Source: Gammaproteobacteria bacterium (GTDB lineage Bacteria; Pseudomonadota; Gammaproteobacteria; UBA6429; Thiohalophilaceae). Taken from it: a DNA stretch of 9,636 bases. This document shows positions 1-5,360 of this stretch, in pieces. The position numbers and the translations under genes are program-made. Every line of letters begins with the position of its first letter. Positions within the stretch are counted from its first letter, which is position 1. Below the pieces are notes generated by a model, which saw only the letters and a list, made by a program, of their open reading frames with translations, was not told the DNA's origin and ran no database searches. The DNA lies in NCBI GenBank assembly GCA_013152045.1, contig JAADGZ010000203.1, positions 1 through 9,636 on the forward strand, read 5' to 3'.

Positions 1-141
1 TATCTTGATATTTACTACATCGAACGCTATCGACATAGATTATCAATTGAAGGCGAGCCACTGTACTATTTCGCGATAACCGGATGGAAAACATCAGATG
101 TACCTGATGATTTCTTGACGGAAAAAGGCATAGTGACCTAA
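1..141 (+). CDS. 3' end of an unrecognised cassette-borne ORF (partial)
   Basis: The frame is open from base 1 and gives 46 residues before a TAA at 139-141. It begins YLDIYYIERYRH and ends LTEKGIVT. The start lies outside the window. I do not recognise the family; the visible tail is rich in aromatic and charged residues and has no clear membrane segment. It reads in the same direction as the following cassette gene, and its stop codon lies inside the first box of the attC site at 136. That is the expected position for the gene of an integron cassette, so I infer this is the 3' end of one. It could be any small accessory protein; no function is assigned. Confidence 0.6.
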   Translation, partial: YLDIYYIERYRHRLSIEGEPLYYFAITGWKTSDVPDDFLTEKGIVT

Positions 142-235
142 CAAACTCATCCAGAGGGGATTTTAAAGTGGTCATGATTTTTGCTGCCGCAAAAAGTCAC
201 GTCAACTTTAAAATCCCCTGATGATGGCGTTAGAT
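136..235 (+). repeat. attC recombination site 1 (integron cassette)
   Basis: The site opens with ACCTAAC (136-142, fits RYYYAAC) and closes with GTTAGAT (229-235, fits GTTRRRY); the two boxes are nearly complementary. Inside, 156-169 pairs perfectly over 14 bp with 205-218, and an inner TTTTTGC/GCAAAAA stem caps the hairpin. The outer CATC (148-151) can pair with GATG (223-226), leaving unpaired bases typical of attC sites folded as single strands. A second copy at 748-847 has the same length and 92 of 100 identical positions. By family knowledge, the cut would be between G229 and T230. The interrupted pairing and the two consensus boxes separate it from a plain terminator or REP element. Confidence 0.85.
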
Positions 236-254
236 ACAAGGTTCTATATAAAGC

Positions 255-260
255 GAGGAA
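255..260 (+). promoter_or_regulatory. Ribosome binding site deciding the SET gene start
   Basis: GAGGAA sits 4 nt before ATG 265. It favours that start over the in-frame TTG at 181, which would lie inside the attC hairpin and add 28 residues encoded by the recombination site. Confidence 0.7.
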
Positions 261-264
261 AATT

Positions 265-753
265 ATGATAAACGGATATGAATTAAGAGATACATCTGAA
301 AATGGAGAGGGGATTTTTGCTACCAAATCATTTTTAGTTGGTGAAATAGTCATGGTTGGAGTTATTAAAGAAATACTGAACGGGAATCACTCTCATGCTT
401 CACAGATAGGCGAGAATGAGTATGCATTTCATGCAGGATTGATAACTAAGGTAAATCATTCATGCGGTCCCAATTGTGGTATTAATCTTAATGAGACTGG
501 AGCGCATAATTATATTGCTAGAAAGGTTATTAATATAAATGAAGAAATTACTTTCGATTATGCTATGAGAAACTATAGTATTGATTATTTCCCAAAGAAG
601 TGTAGGTGCGGATCTAAGGAATGTCGTAGCAGTGTCACTGGATGGATAGATTTACCAGATGATAAAAAGAAAGAGTATGAAGGTTTTGTTGCTCCTTACC
701 TTCTTGAGTTGGATGCTAAGCATTCTTGCGATATACAGAACGAAAGAACTTAA
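265..753 (+). CDS. SET-domain protein, putative lysine methyltransferase
   Basis: This 162-residue protein carries the hallmarks of a SET domain. GEGIFATKSF (residues 14-23) matches the N-terminal strand that helps bind S-adenosylmethionine. NHSCGPNC (64-71) is the knot motif, and EEITFDYAM (93-101) carries the catalytic-site Tyr (Y99). A post-SET-like CxCxxxxC follows (C113, C115, C120) and could bind zinc together with C67. By family, it would transfer methyl groups to protein lysines; the substrate is unknown, and no S-adenosylmethionine-independent role is suggested. No signal peptide or membrane segment is seen, so it is probably cytoplasmic. The TAA stop (751-753) lies in the first box of attC 2. 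Gene and cassette are more AT-rich than the neighbouring chromosome, consistent with transfer. The domain call is strong; the substrate and role are open. Confidence 0.85.
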   Translation: MINGYELRDTSENGEGIFATKSFLVGEIVMVGVIKEILNGNHSHASQIGENEYAFHAGLITKVNHSCGPNCGINLNETGAHNYIARKVININEEITFDYAMRNYSIDYFPKKCRCGSKECRSSVTGWIDLPDDKKKEYEGFVAPYLLELDAKHSCDIQNERT

Positions 754-847
754 CAAACTCATCCAGAGGGGATTTTAAAGTGGTCATGATTTTTGCTTCC
801 GCAAAAAGTCACGCCAACTTTAAAACCCCCTGATGACGGCGTTATCC
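748..847 (+). repeat. attC recombination site 2, last in the array
   Basis: ACTTAAC (748-754, fits RYYYAAC) starts the site. The body matches attC 1 with only 5 differences up to the cut position (G841). The final box reads GTTATCC, whose last three bases depart from GTTRRRY. Those bases come from whatever lies downstream, so the poor match agrees with this being the final cassette, with ordinary chromosome beginning at about 842. One substitution introduces an A-C mismatch in the 14-bp stem. No further attC is seen to the right. Confidence 0.83.
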
Positions 848-857
848 CCCCTTAAGA

Positions 858-878
858 TGGACCATTTTGTCCACAAAA
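858..878. repeat. Two overlapping palindromes beyond the last attC
   Basis: TGGAC (858-862) pairs with GTCCA (869-873), and TTTTGT (865-870) pairs with ACAAAA (873-878) across a CC spacer. The two cannot form together as hairpins. The sequence could be an operator, a decayed insertion-sequence end or chance; it lies 17 bp past the cassette boundary. Confidence 0.35.
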
Positions 879-958
879 TAAGCCCTGTAAGTAATCGACA
901 GTTCGTTCAGTTTATGTGCATTTTGGTTCCGATCGATCCCTGATATGACATATATTTA

Positions 959-992
959 TTGAAACATGGTAGCAATTTCCTACAAGTATGAT
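959..992 (+). promoter_or_regulatory. Candidate promoter for the ParD-like gene
   Basis: TTGAAA (959-964) is a 5/6 match to the -35 hexamer. TACAAG (981-986) follows after 16 bp, and TATGAT (987-992) overlaps the usual -10 zone but at a longer 22-bp spacing. The start codon is at 1016. Seen as a pattern only. Confidence 0.35.
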
Positions 993-1015
993 TGTCTGTA
1001 ACAGGAGATTGCTTA

Positions 1016-1417
1016 ATGTCAGTTCCTTTGCGTGTAAAAGATGCGCTTTACCGGGAGGCGAAAGCTGAAGGTGCCTTAATGAATCGTTCTGCTGCCAAAC
1101 AGGTAGAGTTCTGGGCAACCCTGGGTAAAAAGCTGGCTCATTCTATTCGCCGTGCCGATATGCAGGGTATTGCCCGCATTCATGTAGAAATTTCCGAAGC
1201 TGCCCCTCTCGATCCAGAGCAGGTTTTCGCTACTGTTGGCAGTGCTCGTCAGGCGGGCAGTCTGGGACAGAAAACCGCTCAAGGCTATCTTTACTCTGAG
1301 GCCAGCCTTGTGCTCGACCGGGTTTGCTGGATGAAGTCATGCCTGATGGCCGTCGTCGTAGCGGGAGCTTTGTCGATGGGGAATTTATTGCCGAATGAGT
1401 GTCCGCCCCCTCTGTAA
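1016..1417 (+). CDS. ParD-like antitoxin family protein, probably frameshifted at the 3' end
   Basis: The start is ATG 1016, with AGGAG at 1003-1007, 8 nt upstream. The N-terminal part, MSVPLRVKDALYREAKAEG followed by RSAAKQVEFWATLG, resembles ParD-like (DUF3423-type) ribbon-helix-helix proteins, which bind DNA and are annotated as antitoxins. The reading frame gives 133 residues, but its last part is Cys/Met/Val-rich and unlike the family. From about 1319 the frame one base earlier reads RPGLLDEVMPDG then GSFVDGEFIAE and stops at 1396-1398. That looks like the usual C-terminal tail of such proteins (a Pro-Gly-Leu, Asp-Gly, Gly-x-Phe pattern). I infer one base was lost between roughly 1280 and 1318, either in nature or in sequencing. 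No toxin gene lies next to it. The family assignment is from memory of the motif pattern. Confidence 0.65.
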   Translation: MSVPLRVKDALYREAKAEGALMNRSAAKQVEFWATLGKKLAHSIRRADMQGIARIHVEISEAAPLDPEQVFATVGSARQAGSLGQKTAQGYLYSEASLVLDRVCWMKSCLMAVVVAGALSMGNLLPNECPPPL

Positions 1418-1492
1418 GGCAAAAAGGCGGCAAAGAGAAAACTTCGGGTTTCAGAGGTGGATCGGTATAACATGCTGATTTTATAGCGTCTT

Positions 1493-1503
1493 CCCCATAT
1501 AAT
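1493..1503 (+). promoter_or_regulatory. Candidate overlapping sigma32/sigma70 -10 elements upstream of miaB
   Basis: CCCCATAT (1493-1500) matches the heat-shock sigma32 -10 consensus CCCCATNT. TATAAT (1498-1503) is a perfect sigma70 -10. The -35 side is weak: CTGATT at 1475-1480 fits sigma70 at 3/6 with 17 bp spacing, and GCTGATT keeps only the TGA core of CTTGAAA. In E. coli ybeZ-ybeY-ybeX are known heat-shock genes, which makes a sigma32 input plausible. The ATG of miaB is about 110 bp downstream. Confidence 0.4.
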
Positions 1504-1612
1504 ATCGCGGTACCTCTCCAGTCCTGATTTTATGTGTCCCATGCATCGAAACTGGATAATTTTCAGGCAGGGTGCTAAATTGCCTCTCCATTTTTTCAGA
1601 CTCAGTAAACAA

Positions 1613-2958
1613 ATGCCCAGGAAACTCCACATTCGCACTTTTGGGTGCCAGATGAACGAATACGACACAGCCAAAATGGCGGAGGTGTTGCGGGAATCTC
1701 ACGGCCTGGAGCGGGTGGATGATCCTGACGAGGCGGATGTGCTTTTACTAAATACTTGTTCAGTAAGGGAAAAGGCGCAGGAAAAAGTATTTTCCCAGCT
1801 CGGTATGTGGCGAGAAATGAAACTTGCGCGGCCGGAGTTGGTGATCGGTGTGGGCGGCTGTGTCGCTAGTCAGGAAGGCGAGGCGATTCTCAAGCGTGCG
1901 CCCTATGTTGATCTTATTTTCGGTCCGCAGACCCTGCACCGTTTGCCGCAGATGCTGGATGAAGCTCGCGCTCGTCGCCGTTCCGTGGTGGATATTACCT
2001 TCCCCGAAATCGAAAAATTCGATCACCTGCCTATGCCGCGTAGTGAGGGGGTGAGCGCCTTTGTCTCGATTATGGAAGGTTGTAGTAAATACTGTACGTT
2101 TTGCGTGGTACCTTATACGCGTGGCGAGGAATTTTCCCGTCCTTTCGATGATATTATCACCGAGGTGGCGCAGCTAGCCGAACAGGGGGTGCGTGAAGTG
2201 ACCCTGCTGGGGCAGAATGTGAATGCCTATCGGGGGGCGACGCACGAGGGGGGCGAGGCCGATTTAGCCTTGCTGATCAGTTTTGTCGCGGCCATCGATG
2301 GCATTGATCGCATTCGTTACACCACCTCGCACCCCACAGAAATGAACAATAGTCTGATTCAGATCTATGCCGAGGTGCCGGAACTGGTCAGCCACCTGCA
2401 TTTGCCAGTACAAAGTGGCTCGGATCGTATTCTGCTACAGATGAAACGCAAACATATGGTGCTTTTGAATACCGTAATATTATTCGTCAACTGCGCCAGG
2501 TGCGGCCGGACATTAGCCTGTCATCTGATTTCATTGTGGGTTTTCCGGGTGAAACTGAGGCTGATTTCGAGGCGACCATGAAGTTGATCGCTGATATCGG
2601 TTTTGATCATTCCTACAGCTTTATTTACAGTCCGCGTCCTGGCACACCGGCGGCGGATCTGCCTGATGATGTGCCGATGGCGGTGAAAAAAACACGTTTA
2701 GCGCAGTTGCAACAGCTCATCAACGAGCAGGCTGCCGCCATCAGCACGGCAATGATAGGGACCTCGCAGAATGTGCTGGTGACGAGACCCTCGAAAAAAG
2801 ATCCGCAGCAAGTCAGTGGGCGCACAGAAAACAATCGTGTGGTAAACTTTGCTGGCAATGCTTCTTTGATAGGACAATTTGTCAACGTGAAAATTACTGA
2901 AGCTCTTCCTAATTCTCTGCGTGGCGAGATCATTAGTAATGATGTGCACCGTGCCTGA
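1613..2958 (+). pseudogene. miaB: tRNA-2-methylthio-N6-isopentenyladenosine synthase MiaB, interrupted by a frameshift
   Basis: MiaB is a cytoplasmic radical-SAM enzyme with two 4Fe-4S clusters. It adds a methylthio group to i6A37 of tRNAs reading UNN codons. From ATG 1613 the protein opens [18 protein letters not shown], almost as in E. coli. Auxiliary-cluster cysteines are C12, C49 and C83; the radical-[11 protein letters not shown] gives C157, C161 and C164, the same positions as in E. coli. After KRKHM (about residue 282) the frame turns to nonsense and stops at 2579-2581. The true continuation, [17 protein letters not shown], is in the frame starting at 2461 and runs through [11 protein letters not shown] and a C-terminal TRAM domain ([18 protein letters not shown]) to 2958. 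Removing one shift restores about 448 residues, normal for the family. One base appears lost between 2453 and 2461 (for example GTGGCT to GTGCT). No strong Shine-Dalgarno precedes the start. It is the first gene of the operon. A sequencing error is as likely as true loss. Confidence 0.9.
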
Positions 2959-2979
2959 TCCTTATTTTTTATTCCAGTT

Positions 2980-3963
2980 TTGAATACCAGCGCGACTTCC
3001 CTCGATATCATTCTCGAACCGGCCGATAATCAGCGGCTGGCCAATCTATGTGGCCAGTTCGATGAGCACCTGCGGCAGATCGAAACCCGGCTCGGGGTCG
3101 AGGTCAATAATCGCGGCAACCACTTTCGCGTGATTGGCGAGAATCGTTCGGTACATAAGGCGGAAGAAGTGTTGCGCGATCTGTATTCCGACACGGCCAC
3201 AGAAATTCTCGATCCCATCCAGGTTAATTTATATTTACAGGATGCGGGTGTGGATGCGCTGGTGGCCGACATCACACCGAAAGATGAAGTCATTATTCGT
3301 ACCCTGCGCGGCAACGTGCGCGGACGTGGACTGACTCAACAGCAATACCTGCGTTACGTTCGTGAACATGATGTTAATTTCGGCATTGGCCCGGCTGGCA
3401 CCGGCAAGACCTATCTGGCTGTGGCTAGTGCGGTGGATGCGTTGGAGCGGGAACAGGTGCGCCGTATTATTCTCACCCGTCCAGCGGTCGAGTCGGGTGA
3501 GCGACTGGGTTTTCTGCCTGGTGACATTTCACAGAAAATAGATCCTTACCTGCGTCCTCTGTATGACGCCCTGTATGAAATGATGGGTTTCGAACAAGTG
3601 GCTAAACTGATCGAACGCAATGTCATTGAAGTCGCACCGCTGGCTTATATGCGCGGCCGTACCTTGAATGAATCCTTTATTATTCTCGATGAAGCGCAGA
3701 ACACCAGTGTCGAACAAATGAAAATGTTCCTTACCCGGATTGGTTTTGGTTCGGTCGTGGTCGTCACCGGTGATGTGACCCAGGTGGACTTGCCGCGCGC
3801 GCAACGCTCCGGGCTGCGTCATGTGGTGGATGTGCTGGCCGATGTGGAAGGTATTAGTTTCAGTTTCTTTAAGCCTCAGGATGTGGTTCGACACAAGATC
3901 GTTCAGCGTATCGTCAAGGCTTACGAAAAAAGTGAAAATCAGGAACAACGGACCGACAAGTGA
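2980..3963 (+). CDS. ybeZ: PhoH-family ATPase YbeZ
   Basis: This is a 327-residue cytoplasmic PhoH-like protein. An N-terminal nucleic-acid-binding (KH-like) region (about residues 10-75, RLGVEVNNRGNHFRV) is followed by a P-loop ATPase domain. Walker A is GPAGTGKT (137-144); Walker B is FIILDEAQN (233-241); LTRPAVESGERLGFLPGD and APLAYMRGRTLNESF are family blocks. YbeZ works with YbeY in RNA metabolism and ribosome maturation; its exact activity is less clear. The only ordinary start is TTG 2980: the upstream frame is closed by the TGA of miaB (2956-2958), leaving no ATG or GTG, and no Shine-Dalgarno is apparent, so coupling to miaB translation is likely. Its stop overlaps the ybeY start. The E. 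coli protein is somewhat longer at the C terminus. Confidence 0.93.
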   Translation: MNTSATSLDIILEPADNQRLANLCGQFDEHLRQIETRLGVEVNNRGNHFRVIGENRSVHKAEEVLRDLYSDTATEILDPIQVNLYLQDAGVDALVADITPKDEVIIRTLRGNVRGRGLTQQQYLRYVREHDVNFGIGPAGTGKTYLAVASAVDALEREQVRRIILTRPAVESGERLGFLPGDISQKIDPYLRPLYDALYEMMGFEQVAKLIERNVIEVAPLAYMRGRTLNESFIILDEAQNTSVEQMKMFLTRIGFGSVVVVTGDVTQVDLPRAQRSGLRHVVDVLADVEGISFSFFKPQDVVRHKIVQRIVKAYEKSENQEQRTDK

Positions 3964-4424
3964 ATGTGCATATCGATGTGCAACGCGTGCTGGCTGCCGG
4001 ACCGAGCGCGGCGGATATTCAGCACTGGGTTGAAGTCGCGTTAAAATATGAACAGCAGGAAAATATAGAATTAACCCTGCGTATTGTCGATGAAACTGAA
4101 AGCGCAGCCCTCAACCAGCAATATCGGCTTAAGAACTATGCTACCAACGTGTTGTCATTTACTTATGATATACCTGCTGAAGTTGAAATGAATCTGCTGG
4201 GTGATCTGGTGATCTGTGCACCAGTCGTACAGCGTGAAGCGGTTGAGCAGGGTAAGCCGGAGCAGGCACATTGGGCGCATATGGTCATTCATGGTCTCTT
4301 GCATTTGCTTGGTTTTGATCACCTTAATGATGCGGATGCAAAAGAAATGGAAACGCATGAAATTTTGATTCTGGCACAGCTGGAATTCCCTAATCCCTAT
4401 GAAACAGATGAAACGGAAGGATAA
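3960..4424 (+). CDS. ybeY: Endoribonuclease YbeY, 16S rRNA maturation factor
   Basis: YbeY (UPF0054) is a zinc-dependent single-strand endoribonuclease involved in 16S rRNA 3'-end processing and 70S ribosome quality control. The 154-residue product has the metal site HGLLHLLGFDH (residues 111-121), with H111, H115 and H121 as ligands. It also has the family blocks TNVLSFTYD and LLGDLVICAPVV. The chosen start is GTG 3960, which overlaps the ybeZ stop in a GTGA arrangement, pointing to translational coupling; the ATG at 3964 is in another frame. Length equals that of typical homologues (about 150-160). It sits between its usual functional partners ybeZ and corC. Confidence 0.95.
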   Translation: MNVHIDVQRVLAAGPSAADIQHWVEVALKYEQQENIELTLRIVDETESAALNQQYRLKNYATNVLSFTYDIPAEVEMNLLGDLVICAPVVQREAVEQGKPEQAHWAHMVIHGLLHLLGFDHLNDADAKEMETHEILILAQLEFPNPYETDETEG

Positions 4425-4437
4425 AAACTAAACAACG

Positions 4438-5322
4438 ATGAGCGAAGACGACAGTAGTCACAGGAAACACGGCCTACTTCAGCAATGGCGGCAGCAGTTG
4501 GGTAAGTGGTTGCAAGGAGAGCTGAATACGCGCGAGCAATTACAGGAAGTCTTGCGTGAAGCACAGAAAAACAGTTTGATTGATGGCGATGCTCTGGCCA
4601 TGATTGAAGGCGTCATGCAGGTATCAGAAATGCCGGTGCGTGAAGTGATGGTGCCGCGCTCACAGATGAAAGTAATTGAACGTGATTCAGACATGCGTGA
4701 GTTGCTTGAGATTGTTATCGATTCAGCCCATTCGCGTTTCCCTGTTGTCGGTGATAGTAAAGATGATGTTGTCGGCATTCTGTTAGCCAAGGATCTACTG
4801 CCGCATTTGGTAGAATGCAATAAAGATCTGCATTTCAATATTCGTGACATGCTGCGTCCTGCGGTCATCATTCCTGAAAGTAAACGGCTAAACGTTCTGC
4901 TCAAGGAATTTCGCGCCAACCGCAATCATATGGCCCTCGTGGTCGATGAATATGGCGGAGTGGCTGGACTGGTAACAATTGAAGATGTGCTAGAACAGAT
5001 CGTAGGTGAAATTGAGGATGAGCATGATGTCGAAGAAGACAGTTATATTTATGAACATCCAAATATGATTACAGTCAAAGCCATTACGCCGGTTGAAACA
5101 TTTAATGAGTATTTTCATACGGCGTATCGGGATGACGAATTTGATACTATTGGTGGTTTGATAACTAAAGCCCTGGGACACCTGCCCAAACGGGGAGAGC
5201 AGTTGCAAATGGATGGCCTGCATTTTCGCGTGCTGGGAGCGAGTAGCCGCCGGGTACATCTGCTTGAAGTACTCAAAGCTGAAAAGAAAGATAACGAGGC
5301 CAGCATCGAAGCACAGGCCTGA
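4438..5322 (+). CDS. corC: CorC/YbeX CBS-domain transporter-associated protein
   Basis: This 294-residue soluble protein has no membrane segment. Two CBS domains follow VREVMVPRSQM (67-77): the first contains DSAHSRFPVV (95-104) and GILLAKDLLP (113-122), the second NRNHMALVVDEYGGVAGLVTIED (161-183, cited by range). The C-terminal CorC/HlyC domain spans about 205-285 (DTIGGLITKALGHLPKRGE). YbeX was linked to CorA-dependent Mg/Co efflux. Its place beside ybeY and work in E. coli also suggest a ribosome-related role; which dominates is unsettled. ATG 4438 follows ybeY by 13 bp; the nearest purine-rich block (GGAAGG, about 4415-4420) is rather far upstream. Residue count matches E. coli CorC closely. 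Confidence 0.94.
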   Translation: MSEDDSSHRKHGLLQQWRQQLGKWLQGELNTREQLQEVLREAQKNSLIDGDALAMIEGVMQVSEMPVREVMVPRSQMKVIERDSDMRELLEIVIDSAHSRFPVVGDSKDDVVGILLAKDLLPHLVECNKDLHFNIRDMLRPAVIIPESKRLNVLLKEFRANRNHMALVVDEYGGVAGLVTIEDVLEQIVGEIEDEHDVEEDSYIYEHPNMITVKAITPVETFNEYFHTAYRDDEFDTIGGLITKALGHLPKRGEQLQMDGLHFRVLGASSRRVHLLEVLKAEKKDNEASIEAQA

Positions 5323-5360
5323 GTAGTTTACGGAGTTCAGCTATTAATAATAATCAAACA

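Larger units (their letters stand above)
230..841 (+). mobile_element. Complete integron gene cassette carrying a SET-domain gene
   Basis: The unit runs from the T after the cut in attC 1 to the G that would be cut in attC 2, about 612 bp. It holds a 35-bp leader with a ribosome binding site, one ORF (265-753) and its own attC. This compact one-gene-plus-attC layout is characteristic of integron cassettes. The cassette is visibly more AT-rich than the miaB-lnt operon, which suggests separate origin. No promoter is evident in the short leader, so expression probably depends on upstream transcription. Confidence 0.8.

Noticed and set aside
181..264. TTG at 181 as start of the SET-domain gene
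   Set aside because: It lies within the attC hairpin and lacks a ribosome binding site; ATG 265 has GAGGAA 4 nt upstream and a natural SET N terminus.
136..847. CRISPR array from the repeated units
   Set aside because: There are only two copies, 100 bp long and separated by 512 bp holding a gene; attC structure explains them.
992..1015. Upstream start at 992 for the ParD-like gene
   Set aside because: AGGAG at 1003-1007 lies inside that extension and is well placed for ATG 1016, where family similarity begins.
1532..1612. Longer MiaB N terminus from ATG 1532
   Set aside because: Alignment with E. coli MiaB puts the start at 1613, and C12, C49 and C83 fall at the expected positions only from there.
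1291..1702. Minus-strand ORFs across the 3' end of the ParD-like gene and start of miaB
   Set aside because: No recognisable motif, no ribosome binding site, and they run opposite to a clearly conserved gene.
2435..2465. Programmed -1 frameshift in miaB
   Set aside because: No slippery heptamer is visible at the junction, and MiaB is not known to need one; deletion or sequence error is simpler.
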